Shown here piece by piece: positions 38,085-47,261 of a DNA stretch of 64,000 nt. Both the position numbers and the translations under genes were made by a program. Source of the stretch: Ancylobacter radicis (GTDB taxonomy: Bacteria > Pseudomonadota > Alphaproteobacteria > Rhizobiales > Xanthobacteraceae). A model generated the notes under the pieces. The model saw only the letters and a list, made by a program, of their open reading frames with translations, did no database searches and had not been told where the DNA came from. Location: the NCBI RefSeq assembly GCF_018449475.1, contig NZ_JAHCQH010000014.1, forward strand, positions 1 to 64,000, written 5' to 3'. The number at the start of each line of letters is the position of its first letter. Position 1 is the first letter of the stretch.

Positions 38085-38147
38085 ACGCAAACGCGGTACG
38101 CAAACGACGTATCGGAAGCGACGTAGCGGAAGTAGCGTCGGAAGCGG
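38085..38147. repeat. Degenerate 13-14 bp tandem repeats upstream of DUF3126
   Basis: Units ACGCAAACGCGGT, ACGCAAACGACGT, ATCGGAAGCGACGT, AGCGGAAGTAGCGT and a partial CGGAAGCGG lie head to tail between cysE and the DUF3126 gene. Confidence 0.65.
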
Positions 38148-38244
38148 CTTGCAGGAAGCTGCGGATCGGCTCCGCGCCGGGTTGCGCCCCGGCGCCCGGC
38201 ATGGCAAGCCTGCCGCCCAACCCACCCATCGCGGAGCACGGATT

Positions 38245-38457
38245 TTGGAAAAGAAAGATTTCGAGCGCGTCCAGACCTATATGCGGCGCCTGTTCAGCAA
38301 CACCCAGATCCGCGTCGTCGGGCGTCCGAAGAAGAAGGACTCGGCTGAAGTCTATATGGGTGACGAGTTCATCGGCGTCCTGTTCGAGGACAAGGAAGAC
38401 GGCGAACTCTCCTATAACTTCCAGATGGCGATCCTCGACACCGACCTCGAGGACTGA
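38245..38457 (+). CDS. DUF3126 family protein (TTG start)
   Basis: A 70-residue protein of the DUF3126 family, restricted largely to alphaproteobacteria, function unknown. The core FERVQTYMRRLFSNTQIRVV, then KKKDSAEVYMGDEFIGVLF and SYNFQMAILDTDLED, covers the whole family. The start is a TTG at 38245 with GGAG upstream; the longer frame from 38149 would add 32 residues that look non-coding. It sits between cysE and a gamma-carbonic anhydrase-like gene. Confidence 0.85.
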   Translation: MEKKDFERVQTYMRRLFSNTQIRVVGRPKKKDSAEVYMGDEFIGVLFEDKEDGELSYNFQMAILDTDLED

Positions 38458-38475
38458 GACCGGGGACACACGCTG

Positions 38476-39006
38476 ATGCCGGTCTATGCGCTGGACGGGG
38501 TGGTGCCGGATCTTCCGGCGCCCGGCCGTTACTGGATTGCTCCGACGGCCGAGCTGATCGGCAATGTGGCGCTTGGAGACGAGGCGAGCCTGTGGTTCGG
38601 CTCGGTCATCCGCGGCGACAATGAACGCATCACCATCGGCGACCGGGTGAACATTCAGGAGCTGTGCCTGCTCCACACCGACCCCGGCTTCCCGATGACC
38701 ATCGGCGCGGACTGCACGATCGGCCACAAAGCGACGCTGCATGGCTGCACCATCGGGCCGAACAGCCTGATCGGCATGGGCGCCACCCTGCTCAACGGCG
38801 CCCGGATCGGGCGCAATTGTCTGGTCGGCGCCGGCGCGCTGGTGACCGAGGGCAAGGAATTTCCCGACAATTCGCTGATCGTCGGGGCGCCCGCCAAGGC
38901 AATCCGCACCCTCGACGAGGCCATGGCCGCGCGCATTCACGGCACGGCGGCGCATTATGTGCGCAACTGGCGGCGCTTTGCCGAAGGTCTGGCGCGGGTC
39001 GACTAA
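38476..39006 (+). CDS. Gamma-carbonic anhydrase family protein
   Basis: 176 residues forming a trimeric left-handed beta-helix. Conserved parts are WFGSVIRGDNERITIGD, LLHTDPG and IGHKATLHGCTIG with the two metal-ligand histidines of the GHxxxxHG motif. Some members hydrate CO2 and others bind CoA or have unknown activity. The gene overlaps nothing and follows DUF3126 by 18 bases, probably in one transcript. Confidence 0.92.
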   Translation: MPVYALDGVVPDLPAPGRYWIAPTAELIGNVALGDEASLWFGSVIRGDNERITIGDRVNIQELCLLHTDPGFPMTIGADCTIGHKATLHGCTIGPNSLIGMGATLLNGARIGRNCLVGAGALVTEGKEFPDNSLIVGAPAKAIRTLDEAMAARIHGTAAHYVRNWRRFAEGLARVD

Positions 39007-39088
39007 CGGGGACGGCCCCCGCTTCGCCCAATTTTCCTGTCCAGCCTGGCGTGCGGGCACGCTCGCCCGTCGCCGCCGGAGATCCCGC

Positions 39089-39634
39089 ATGGACGCGATC
39101 CGAACCGAACGGCTGGTCCTGCGGAACTTCTGGCCCGAGGATGGCCCGGACCTGCTGGCCTATCTGCGGGAGCCGGGGGCCAGCTGCTATCTCTCCCTCA
39201 AGCTGGACGATCTGGCGGCCGCCGAGGCCGAGGCGGCCAAGCGCGCCGGCAGCGACGAGACCATTGCCGTCTGCCTCGCCGCAACCGGCCGGGTGATCGG
39301 CGATGTGTTCGCCATGCCGGAGCCGCCCGACACCTATGCCGTCGGCTGGAACTTCAACGCGGATGTCGGTGGGGCGGGCTTGGCCACCGAGGCCGCGCGG
39401 GCGCTGTTCGATCATCTGTTCACAGCCAAGCAGGCGCGGCGTCTCTATGCCTATGTCGAGGAGGACAACACCCCCTCGCGGCGCCTGTGCGAAAGGCTCG
39501 GCATGCGCGCGGAGGGGCTGTTCCGGGAGTTCATCTCCTTCCGCGAGGATGAGCACGGCCGACCGGTTTTCGAGAACACGCTGCAATACGCGCTGCTGCG
39601 CAAGGAGTGGCAGGGGCCGGCGCGGGCCGGTTGA
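39089..39634 (+). CDS. GNAT-family N-acetyltransferase (RimJ-like)
   Basis: 181 residues. DAIRTERLVLRNFWPEDGPD starts the GNAT fold, and the acetyl-CoA loop is in VGGAGLATEAARALFDHLF. The C-terminal YAYVEEDNTPSRRLCERLG is the standard last motif of the ribosomal-protein acetyltransferase group. The start at 39089 follows GGAGA; the longer frame from 38957 overlaps the previous gene out of phase. Substrate unknown. Confidence 0.88.
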   Translation: MDAIRTERLVLRNFWPEDGPDLLAYLREPGASCYLSLKLDDLAAAEAEAAKRAGSDETIAVCLAATGRVIGDVFAMPEPPDTYAVGWNFNADVGGAGLATEAARALFDHLFTAKQARRLYAYVEEDNTPSRRLCERLGMRAEGLFREFISFREDEHGRPVFENTLQYALLRKEWQGPARAG

Positions 39635-39652
39635 CCACCCGCGCCGCTCGCC

Positions 39653-40321
39653 TCAGTTCTGGCCGACCGTGGCGGGCGCCAGCACGTCGCCCAGCGAGAC
39701 CCAGCGGTCCGGGAAGCCCTGCGCCTGCCGCTTGACGAAGCGATAGCCGGTTTCGTGCCAGAGCAGGATGGCGGCTTCCTGATTGTCCAGCACCAGATCG
39801 CCCCGGTCGCTGACCACGGTGAGCACCGAATGGCCGTCGCCCTGATGGTCGCGCACCACGGTGATGAGCAGCGTCTCGGCCGGCCAGCCGGCCTCGATCA
39901 GCCGGCGGCGCTTGAGCAGGACATAATCCTCGCAGTCGCCATAGCCGTCCTGCGGGTAGGTCCAGTGCTCGATCTCGCCATAGTGCTCGATGTCGGTGAG
40001 CGGCTGGATGGCGGCGTTCACCTCGTCATTGATGCGGCGCAGCTGGGCGAAATTCGCCTCGGTCAGCGCCACCTTGCCGCCGCGCCCATTGCCATTGCCG
40101 CAATCGGCGGGCTGCTCCGCGCAGAAGCGGGCATAGCCGATCGGCGTGGCGGTGTTGGCGCCGGTCATCATGTTCGAGCCGGGGGCGCTGCGCATCGCCA
40201 GATGCACATCGCCGACCCGCTCGCTCGCCTGCGCCGGGGAGGTGCCCCACACGCCCGCTATCGCCGCTATCACGACCGCTGCCGCCGCCGCGAGACGGGC
40301 TCGTTCGAGCCTCTTGTTCAT
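39653..40321 (-). CDS. Transglutaminase-like cysteine peptidase (BTLCP)
   Basis: A 222-residue exported protein of the bacterial transglutaminase-like cysteine proteinase family, related to LapG. A signal-type N-terminus (RLAAAAAVVIAAIAGVWG) precedes the fold. The catalytic Cys lies in GYGDCEDYVLLKRRRL, the His in GDGHSVLTVVSDRG and the Asp in LVLDNQEA. Periplasmic proteolysis of surface adhesins is known for LapG; for this subgroup it is inference. GAGG precedes the ATG at 40321. Confidence 0.88.
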   Translation of the reverse strand: MNKRLERARLAAAAAVVIAAIAGVWGTSPAQASERVGDVHLAMRSAPGSNMMTGANTATPIGYARFCAEQPADCGNGNGRGGKVALTEANFAQLRRINDEVNAAIQPLTDIEHYGEIEHWTYPQDGYGDCEDYVLLKRRRLIEAGWPAETLLITVVRDHQGDGHSVLTVVSDRGDLVLDNQEAAILLWHETGYRFVKRQAQGFPDRWVSLGDVLAPATVGQN

Positions 40322-40636
40322 CGCGTACCTCATTCCTGTCTATGGAAGACATCATGACAGCGATGTTTTTATTCTCGTCTAAGCGACGTCGAAGATTCAC
40401 GACTACCTTGGATAGAGGTCGTTAACACCTGTTTCTCTTGCCATTAACCATTGATATTGGCAGGCTGTTCATCACGCGAATTAAGCCGGCCGCAACCCGG
40501 CGCCGCTAGAGCACGCGCCGACGCGCTTGCGCGACAAGCGCGTCGGACAACGCGTTCTCTATCTTGGAGTTGGAGGGCGATTGACCGATCAGATTGATTC
40601 AATCTGACCGGATCGCGCTCCGGCGCGCTCGATTCT
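40322..40636. other. Intergenic region with palindromes
   Basis: Contains a perfect 12-bp-stem hairpin at 40518-40546 (CCGACGCGCTTG / CAAGCGCGTCGG, 5-base loop) and a 9-bp inverted repeat around one base at 40589-40607 (TCAGATTGA / TCAATCTGA). Together they look like one interspersed repeat unit. The part nearest the peptidase gene (40340-40460) is AT-richer and may hold its promoter. No gene seen. Confidence 0.65.
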
Positions 40637-41470
40637 TTGATCAGGCGCGCGCTGCGGGCGCTTGCCGGGCCGCGTGGCGGCGCCTATGTCATCGGCGTGC
40701 TTGACCCATCCCAGATTGCCACCCAACGCCGCCAGCCCATCCTCAACGTGCCGACGGTGATCACCGTCCTGGCGGCGGTGATGCTGGCCATCCAGCTCGT
40801 GCGCGACTGGGTCGACCCGGATACGGGCATCGAGATCCTCGCTCTGTTCGCCTTCATCCCGGCGCGGTTCGATCCTTCGATCCTCGCCGAGGGCGTGCTG
40901 CCGGGCGGAACGGGCGCGGATGTGTGGACCTTCGTCACCTATGCCTTCCTGCATGGCGGCTGGAGCCATGTCGGGCTGAACCTGCTGTGGATGCTGGCCT
41001 TCGGCAGCCCGGTGGCGCGCCGCTTCGGCACGCTGCGCTTCCTGGCGTTCTTCGTCGTCACGGTGGCGGCGGGGGCGGGGCTGCACCTTGTGACACATGA
41101 GGGCGAGCTGGTGCCGATGATCGGCGCCTCGGCGGCGGTGTCGGGCTGCATGGCGGCGGCGATCCGCTTCATGTTCGCTTCCGAAGGCCATGTGCGCTGG
41201 CAGCCGGACATGATGAGCGCCTCGGTGCGCTATCCCGCCCCGCCGCTCACCGTGGTGCTGCGGGACCGGCGGGTGATCGGCTTCGTCGGCGTGTGGTTCC
41301 TCATCAATATCGGCTTCGGCCTTCTCGGCCCGGCCGGGCTCACCGATGGCAGCATCGCCTGGGAAGCGCATATTGGCGGCTTCCTGGTCGGCCTTTTGAT
41401 GTTCCCGCTATTCGATCCGGTGCGCCATTACCCCGACGAGCCCAGGCTCTCCGGGCGTTATCGGGGCTGA
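40637..41470 (+). CDS. Rhomboid-family intramembrane serine protease
   Basis: 277 residues with six to seven membrane helices. The catalytic Ser lies in MIGASAAVSGCMA and the His in WEAHIGGFLVGLL, and the L1 region HGGWSHVGLNLLWMLAFG is conserved. The protein cleaves membrane proteins within or near the bilayer; targets are unknown. The start is uncertain: the frame opens with TTG at 40637, and GTG at 40697 is an alternative. Upstream lies the palindrome-rich spacer. Confidence 0.9.
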   Translation: MIRRALRALAGPRGGAYVIGVLDPSQIATQRRQPILNVPTVITVLAAVMLAIQLVRDWVDPDTGIEILALFAFIPARFDPSILAEGVLPGGTGADVWTFVTYAFLHGGWSHVGLNLLWMLAFGSPVARRFGTLRFLAFFVVTVAAGAGLHLVTHEGELVPMIGASAAVSGCMAAAIRFMFASEGHVRWQPDMMSASVRYPAPPLTVVLRDRRVIGFVGVWFLINIGFGLLGPAGLTDGSIAWEAHIGGFLVGLLMFPLFDPVRHYPDEPRLSGRYRG

Positions 41471-41609
41471 TTTCCCCGCCTCCAGCAAGCCTCTTGCCTC
41501 CCGCAGCGTTAGGGTCGATCATTTCCGGCTCAGGCCACGCTCAAGCGCGGCTCTAACGAGCGACCGGCGGGCGAGCCGACCGGTTGCCGATGTGGGAAGG
41601 AGGCATGCC

Positions 41610-42041
41610 ATGACGGTGCGTTCGATTCTGGACGAGAAGGGTTACGACGTGCAGACCATCGGCCCCGACGCGACCTTGCGCGAGGCGGTGGAGGCGCTGG
41701 CCGACAAGCGCATCGGCGCGATCGTGGTGACCGATGCCGAGCGCCGGGTGGTCGGCATCCTCTCCGAGCGCGACTGCGTGCGGGTGATCGGCCTCGACGG
41801 TCCGGGACGGCTCGACGATGCCGTCTCGACGGTGATGACCTCCAAGGTCGTGACCGCCGACGGCAACGAGACCGTGCATCAGGTGATGGAGCACATGACC
41901 GCCGGCCGCTTCCGCCATCTGCCGGTGGTGCAGGGCGGCAAGCTGCTCGGCATCATCTCGATCGGTGACGTGGTGAAGCATCGCCTGGCGGAGATGGAGC
42001 GCGAGAGCCACGCCATGCGCGAATACATCATGTCCACCTGA
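41610..42041 (+). CDS. CBS-domain protein
   Basis: 143 residues made of one tandem pair of CBS motifs (Bateman module). VRSILDEKGYDVQTIGPDAT opens the first; SERDCVRVIGLDG and STVMTSKVVTADGNET lead to the second, with ISIGDVVKHRL at the end. Such modules sense adenine nucleotides and regulate partners, often IMP dehydrogenase-like or transport proteins. GAAGGAGG lies 6 bases before the ATG at 41610. Confidence 0.92.
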   Translation: MTVRSILDEKGYDVQTIGPDATLREAVEALADKRIGAIVVTDAERRVVGILSERDCVRVIGLDGPGRLDDAVSTVMTSKVVTADGNETVHQVMEHMTAGRFRHLPVVQGGKLLGIISIGDVVKHRLAEMERESHAMREYIMST

Positions 42042-42095
42042 CCGAACGGCGCTCCCGGCCGAGAGCCGGGAGCGTGACGATGTCCGGCACGGAGA

Positions 42096-42590
42096 TCAGA
42101 AGCGCGGCGTGTCGGTCTTCTTCGGCGTGCCATAGACCTGCGCGGGGTCGAACAGCTTGCCCCCGTCATTGACGGTGAGCGTCAGCTCCGGGGTCGGCGC
42201 GGTGCCGAGCGGCACGGAACGGAAGAAGCAGGAGCGGTGCCCGGTATGGCAGGCCGCGCCGGTGCCGCCCATCCGCACGCGCATCACCACCGCGTCCTGA
42301 TCGCAATCGACGCGCAGCTCGACCAGCTTCTGGAGATGGCCGCTCTCCTCGCCCTTCTTCCACAGCCTGCCGCGCGAGCGGCTGAAATAATGCGCCTCGC
42401 CGGTCTCGATGGTGAGGGCCAGCGCCTGTGCATTCATGTGTGCGACCATGAGCACGGTGCCGTCATCGGCATCGACGGCCACCGCCGTGATCAGCCCGTC
42501 CGCGTCGAATTTCGGCGACAGGCGCTCGCCTTCCTCGATCTCGGCCTTGCTGCCGGGGGCCGCGAAGGCCGGGGAAACGGTCTCAGCCAC
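42096..42590 (-). CDS. hisI: Phosphoribosyl-AMP cyclohydrolase
   Basis: 164 residues; third step of histidine biosynthesis, opening the purine ring of PR-AMP. Metal ligands are in [12 protein letters not shown] and [12 protein letters not shown], and the family block [20 protein letters not shown] is intact. The HisE pyrophosphohydrolase domain is not fused, as usual in alphaproteobacteria. It overlaps folE by 8 bases, suggesting coupled translation. Confidence 0.95.
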   Translation of the reverse strand: MAETVSPAFAAPGSKAEIEEGERLSPKFDADGLITAVAVDADDGTVLMVAHMNAQALALTIETGEAHYFSRSRGRLWKKGEESGHLQKLVELRVDCDQDAVVMRVRMGGTGAACHTGHRSCFFRSVPLGTAPTPELTLTVNDGGKLFDPAQVYGTPKKTDTPRF

Positions 42591-43221
42591 GCATGCCCCG
42601 CAAGAGGCTCATGAAGCGCACCTGCTCCTGCGGGTCGTCGCGGAAGATGCCGGTGAACTGGGTGGTGACGGTGGAGGCGCCCTGCTTGCGCACGCCGCGC
42701 ATAGCCATGCACATGTGCTCGGCCTCGATCAGTATGGCAACGCCGCGCGGCTTCAGCGCCTCGTCCATGGCGGTGATGATCTGCGAGGTGAGGTGCTCCT
42801 GCGTCTGCAGGCGGCGGGCGAACAGATCGACGATGCGGGCGATCTTCGACAGGCCGACCACGCGCTCGACTGGGAAATAGGCGACATGCGCCTTGCCGAT
42901 GAAGGGCACCATGTGGTGCTCGCAATGCGAGTGGAATTCGATGTCGCGCACCAGAACCATGTCGTCGAAATTGCCGATCTCGCCGAAGGTGCGGTCGAGG
43001 ATGGCGTCGGAATCCGCGCGGTAGCCGCTGTAGAGTTCCTCATAGGCGCGCACCACGCGCTTGGGGGTATCGAGCAGCCCTTCGCGGGTCGGGTCGTCGC
43101 CCGCCCAGGCGATGAGCGTGCGCACCGCCGCTTCCGCTTCCTCGCGGCTGGGACGGCGCTGCTCGGCGGCGGCGCTCTCGTTCTGCGCGCTGCGCATCAG
43201 CGACTTCAGCACGGCATCCAT
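42583..43221 (-). CDS. folE: GTP cyclohydrolase I
   Basis: 212 residues; converts GTP to dihydroneopterin triphosphate, the first step of folate synthesis. The zinc/catalytic region is [19 protein letters not shown], followed by [19 protein letters not shown] and the C-terminal [15 protein letters not shown]. The start at 43221 (MDAVLKSLM) is chosen over 43245. Operon with hisI; both enzymes handle purine-ring opening chemistry. Confidence 0.96.
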   Translation of the reverse strand: MDAVLKSLMRSAQNESAAAEQRRPSREEAEAAVRTLIAWAGDDPTREGLLDTPKRVVRAYEELYSGYRADSDAILDRTFGEIGNFDDMVLVRDIEFHSHCEHHMVPFIGKAHVAYFPVERVVGLSKIARIVDLFARRLQTQEHLTSQIITAMDEALKPRGVAILIEAEHMCMAMRGVRKQGASTVTTQFTGIFRDDPQEQVRFMSLLRGMRG

Positions 43222-43471
43222 GACGAACTCCGTTCGACGGCGCATTTACGACCGGGCGCCGAGGTGTCACCGGTAACTGTCGACATACGTGCCATCACCA
43301 ATCGCGGATCAGCGCAGTACCATGATCTTAGCGGCCTCGCGAGGGTGCCGGAAGCGACATCCGGTTGCTTTCGCGGGCGGTTGCTTTCGCTCACAGCCAC
43401 CCGATCCTATATAGGGTGGCAAGGGTGGCCTGCAACGCAGCCGCGGCACGCGACGCGATGGACGGACAAGC

Positions 43472-43915
43472 ATGCTGAACGAGGTCTATAATCGCCGCAT
43501 CCTTGAACTGGCAGCCGATATACCACGCCTCGGGCGGCTGGCGGCGCCGGATGCGACGGCAACCGCGCATTCCCGACTTTGCGGCTCCACCGTGACGGTG
43601 GATCTCGCTATCAAGGACGGAGTGGTGACGGATTTCGCCCATGATGTGCGGGCCTGCGCGCTCGGCCAGGCGTCGTCCTCGGTGATGGGGGCGCTGGCGG
43701 TCGGCTCGACCCCGGCCGAGCTGCGCGCCGTGCGCGAGGCGGTGCGGCGGATGCTGAAGGAGAACGGTCCCGCCCCGGAAGGGCGCTGGGCCGAACTCGC
43801 CGTGCTGGAGCCGGTGCGCGACTACAAGGCGCGCCATGCCTCGACCCTGCTGACCTTCGACGCCGTGGTCGACGCGCTCGAAAAGATCGAGGCGAAGGCG
43901 ACCGCGGCGGAGTAG
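43472..43915 (+). CDS. IscU/NifU-like Fe-S scaffold homologue
   Basis: 147 residues, an iron-sulfur cluster assembly scaffold homologue (COG0822). The N-terminus YNRRILELAADIPRLGRL and the two cysteine segments SRLCGSTVTV and VRACALGQASSSV match the fold. The third cluster ligand expected near VRDYKARHASTLL is not a cysteine, so classical cluster assembly is doubtful. It is placed between folE-hisI and yidD-thrS. A role in Fe-S or sulfur handling remains inference. Confidence 0.82.
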   Translation: MLNEVYNRRILELAADIPRLGRLAAPDATATAHSRLCGSTVTVDLAIKDGVVTDFAHDVRACALGQASSSVMGALAVGSTPAELRAVREAVRRMLKENGPAPEGRWAELAVLEPVRDYKARHASTLLTFDAVVDALEKIEAKATAAE

Positions 43916-43937
43916 GGGCGACGGTGGCTCCCAATGT

Positions 43938-44029
43938 CGTCATCCCGGACGGCCGCAGGCCGATCCGGGATCGTGGGCAGAACGGCGAGCGATCCCGGCT
44001 CTGCGGCTACGCCTCCGGCCGGGATGACG
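43938..44029. repeat. REP-like palindromic repeat, copy 2
   Basis: Same element as 11209-11298 but inverted: 43938-43973 matches the reverse complement of 11262-11297 with about two differences, and the second palindromic half follows. It sits between the convergent Fe-S scaffold gene and the secreted hypothetical. Confidence 0.8.
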
Positions 44030-44061
44030 TTCTCTCTTCGGGACGACGAGAGGTGTCCGCC

Positions 44062-44520
44062 TCAGCGTTCGGTGAAGAAGGTGAACAGCACCTCGTCATT
44101 CTCGCCGGTGAGGCAGAGGAAGCGGTTGGCGGTGTCGGAGCGATCGCGTTGGATATAGGCCTCGCCCATGATGATGCCCTTGACCTTCGTGTCGCCGAGC
44201 TTGGATTCGGCCTGCGCGATGGTGAGGCCGTCGATCTCGATATAGATGTCCTCGATCGAGGGGGAACGCTGCTTCAGCTTGGCCAGGGCGTCGGCCTTGC
44301 AGGCGGCGACGCGCTGCATGTCGGGATCGACATCGGGCTGATTGGCCGCCGCGGGATCGGGCTGCGTGCCGCCGTCGGGGCCGGGCGGAGCGGCCGGCGC
44401 CGGGTGGGGCGCAACGGCGGCCGGCGGGTTGTGCGCGGCTGGAGGCTCCTGGGCGAGAGCGGGAAAGGCAAGGGCGGCTACCAGAATCGCCGCGAGAGTG
44501 AAGGACGCCGTCTTCCGCAT
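44062..44520 (-). CDS. Secreted hypothetical protein with Pro/Ala linker
   Basis: 152 residues. The signal peptide RKTASFTLAAILVAALAFP ends at ALAQ, then a Pro/Ala-rich linker of about 40 residues leads to a small C-terminal domain (CKADALAKLKQRSPSIEDIY; RFLCLTGENDEVLFTF) with two cysteines that could pair in the periplasm. No family recognised. Divergent from yidD. Confidence 0.8.
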   Translation of the reverse strand: MRKTASFTLAAILVAALAFPALAQEPPAAHNPPAAVAPHPAPAAPPGPDGGTQPDPAAANQPDVDPDMQRVAACKADALAKLKQRSPSIEDIYIEIDGLTIAQAESKLGDTKVKGIIMGEAYIQRDRSDTANRFLCLTGENDEVLFTFFTER

Positions 44521-44596
44521 GAAATGAACCTTCTGACCGCTTGTGCGTCGGCAACGCGCGGGAGTCCCGGCGGTTCCTCGTTAGGGGTGCGTGTCG

Positions 44597-44926
44597 ATGA
44601 ATAAGAGCGCGCGCGGCGTCATTTCCCGCCTGCCGCGCCTCGCGCTGCGGCTGCCCATCCTCCTCTACCGCTATACCTTCTCCGCCTTCATGGGCCGGCA
44701 ATGCCGCTATCTGCCGACCTGCTCGGAATTTGCCGAGGAGGCGATCGACCGGCATGGCGCCTGGGTCGGCGGCTGGATGGCGGCCGGGCGGGTCTGCCGC
44801 TGCAACCCGTGGGGCGGGTCGGGCTTCGAGTGCGTGCCGGCCGAATTGCCCGCGAAAGCCGCGTGGTATATGCCGTGGCGCTACGCGCGCACGCCCGAAA
44901 AGCAAGAGGGCCCGCGCGACACCTGA
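44597..44926 (+). CDS. yidD: Membrane protein insertion efficiency factor YidD
   Basis: 109 residues. The central block is typical of Yid[37 protein letters not shown] and [17 protein letters not shown]. It is membrane-associated and assists the YidC insertase. Usually yidD lies in the rpmH-rnpA-yidC cluster; here it precedes thrS, an arrangement seen in some Hyphomicrobiales. The GTG at 44591 is an alternative start. Confidence 0.9.
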   Translation: MNKSARGVISRLPRLALRLPILLYRYTFSAFMGRQCRYLPTCSEFAEEAIDRHGAWVGGWMAAGRVCRCNPWGGSGFECVPAELPAKAAWYMPWRYARTPEKQEGPRDT

Positions 44927-44975
44927 CCAACAAGCCTACCTGCGTGGTTCGCAGGAGTGGGCGGGAGAAAATCCG

Positions 44976-46976
44976 ATGTCTGATAATCTCGCGAGCCAGA
45001 ACGTTGCCGGCGGGCCGGCAACTGTGCACCTCACCTTTCCCGATGGCGCCGTCCGAGCCTATGCCTCCGGCACCACCGGCACCGAGGTCGCCGCCTCCAT
45101 CGCCAAGTCGCTGGCCAAGAAGTCGCTGGCGATGAAGCTCGACGGCGTGCTGAGCGACCTGTCCGACCCCATCACATCAGACGCGAAATTCGAGATCGTC
45201 ACCCGCGAGAGCCCCGAGGCGCTGGAACTGATCCGCCACGACGCCGCCCATGTGCTGGCGGAAGCCGTGCAGGCGCTGTGGCCGGGCACCCAGGTGACCA
45301 TCGGCCCGGTGATCGAGAACGGCTTCTATTACGACTTCTTCCGCAACGAGCCCTTCACCCCGGAGGATTTCGGCGCGATCGAGAAGAAGATGCGCGAGAT
45401 CATCGCCCGCGACGCGCCCTTCACCAAGGAGGAGTGGGACCGCGAGACGACCAAGCGCGTCTTCGCCGAGAAGGGCGAGGCGTTCAAGGTCGAGCTGGTG
45501 GACGCGATCCCGGCCGACCAGTCGATCAAGATCTACAAGCAGGGCACCTGGTTCGACCTGTGCCGCGGCCCGCACATGCCGAGCGTCGGCAAGGTGGGCG
45601 ACGCTTTCAAGCTGATGAAGGTGGCCGGGGCCTATTGGCGCGGCGACAGCAACAACCAGATGCTGACCCGCATCTATGCCACCGCCTGGCGCAATCGCGA
45701 AGAGCTCGACGCCTATATCCTCCAGCTGGAGGAAGCCGAGAAGCGCGACCATCGCCGGCTCGGGCGGGAGATGGACCTGTTCCACTTCCAGGAGGAGGGG
45801 CCGGGCGTCGTGTTCTGGCACCCCAAGGGCTGGAACCTGTTCCAGAACCTCGTCGCCTATATGCGCCGGCGCCTTGCCGCCGACTATGCCGAGGTCAACG
45901 CCCCGCAGGTGCTCGACAAGTCGCTGTGGGAGACCTCCGGCCATTGGGGCTGGTACAAGGACAACATGTTCAAGGTGCAGCCGGCCGGCGACACCGAGGA
46001 CAATGATCGCGTCTATGCGCTCAAACCCATGAACTGCCCCGGCCATGTACAGATCTTCAAGCACGGCCTGAAGTCCTATCGCGACCTGCCGATGCGCCTC
46101 GCCGAATTCGGCGCGGTGCATCGCTACGAGCCGTCGGGCGCGCTGCACGGCCTGATGCGCGTGCGCGGTTTCACCCAGGACGACGCCCACATCTTCTGCA
46201 CCGAGGAGCAGATGGCGGCGGAGTGCCTGAAGATCAACGAGCTGATCCTCTCCACCTATGCCGATTTCGGCTTCGAGGAGATCGTCGTGAAGCTCTCCAC
46301 GCGCCCCGAGAAGCGCGTCGGCTCGGACGCGGTGTGGGATCACGCCGAGGATGTGATGGGCCGGGTGCTGACCCAGATCGAGGCGGAGTCCGGCGGCAAG
46401 ATCAAGACCGGCATCCTGCCGGGCGAGGGCGCCTTCTACGGCCCGAAATTCGAGTACACGCTGCGCGACGCGATCGGGCGCGAATGGCAGTGCGGCACGA
46501 CGCAGGTCGATTTCAACCTGCCGGAACGCTTCGGCGCCTTCTATGTCGATGCCGACGGCACCAAGAAGACGCCGGTAATGATCCACCGCGCCATTTGCGG
46601 CTCGATGGAGCGTTTCACCGGCATCCTGATCGAGCACCATGCCGGGCATTTCCCGCTCTGGCTGGCGCCGGTGCAGGCGGTGGTGGCGACCATCACCTCC
46701 GAGGGCGACGACTACGCCCGCGAGATCGTCGCGCTGGCGAAGAAGCGCGGCCTGCGCGTCGAGCTCGACCTGCGCAACGAGAAGATCAACTACAAGGTGC
46801 GCGAGCACTCGCTGGCTAAGGTGCCGGCGCTGGTGGTGGTCGGCCGCAAGGAGGCCGCCGAGCGCACCGTCTCGATCCGCCGCCTCGGCTCGCCGAACCA
46901 GACCGCGATGACGCTGGACGAGGCGCTGGCCTCGCTGGTGGCGGAGGCGAGCCCGCCGGACCTGCTGCGCGACTGA
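44976..46976 (+). CDS. thrS: Threonine-tRNA ligase
   Basis: 666 residues, class II aminoacyl-tRNA synthetase. It has an N-terminal TGS domain ([20 protein letters not shown]), an editing domain ([20 protein letters not shown]) and a core with the zinc Cys in [27 protein letters not shown], motif 3-type [15 protein letters not shown] and the anticodon-binding C-terminal domain ([10 protein letters not shown]) follow. The start at 44976 follows GGGAG; the frame itself extends much further upstream over yidD without meaning. A strong terminator follows. Confidence 0.98.
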   Translation: MSDNLASQNVAGGPATVHLTFPDGAVRAYASGTTGTEVAASIAKSLAKKSLAMKLDGVLSDLSDPITSDAKFEIVTRESPEALELIRHDAAHVLAEAVQALWPGTQVTIGPVIENGFYYDFFRNEPFTPEDFGAIEKKMREIIARDAPFTKEEWDRETTKRVFAEKGEAFKVELVDAIPADQSIKIYKQGTWFDLCRGPHMPSVGKVGDAFKLMKVAGAYWRGDSNNQMLTRIYATAWRNREELDAYILQLEEAEKRDHRRLGREMDLFHFQEEGPGVVFWHPKGWNLFQNLVAYMRRRLAADYAEVNAPQVLDKSLWETSGHWGWYKDNMFKVQPAGDTEDNDRVYALKPMNCPGHVQIFKHGLKSYRDLPMRLAEFGAVHRYEPSGALHGLMRVRGFTQDDAHIFCTEEQMAAECLKINELILSTYADFGFEEIVVKLSTRPEKRVGSDAVWDHAEDVMGRVLTQIEAESGGKIKTGILPGEGAFYGPKFEYTLRDAIGREWQCGTTQVDFNLPERFGAFYVDADGTKKTPVMIHRAICGSMERFTGILIEHHAGHFPLWLAPVQAVVATITSEGDDYAREIVALAKKRGLRVELDLRNEKINYKVREHSLAKVPALVVVGRKEAAERTVSIRRLGSPNQTAMTLDEALASLVAEASPPDLLRD

Positions 46977-47012
46977 GCGGCAAACCGCTCCGCCCTGCGC
47001 CGTCAGACCTTG

Positions 47013-47043
47013 AAAGCCCGGAGCGCGATCTCCGGGCTTTTTA
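47013..47043 (+). terminator. Rho-independent terminator of thrS
   Basis: Perfect 11-bp stem AAAGCCCGGAG / CTCCGGGCTTT with a 6-base loop, followed by TTATT. It lies 37 bases after the thrS stop. Confidence 0.9.
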
Positions 47044-47261
47044 TTGGCGCGGTGCGGGCGCCTTCATCCGCAAGGGCCGGTGCGGTTGTGAAGCCGGGGG
47101 CGCGTCTGTAGCGTCGTTCGGATACAGGTCACGCTGATTCTTGGTGATTATTGGGGGCGGTCATCATCGTCCCCGGCCTGTCGCGATGTTTCATTCTCCG
47201 TCGCGGCCCGGAGACGGTCGTTCTTTTCGGCATTGGCCCATCGGGCCGCAGGAGGAACGTC

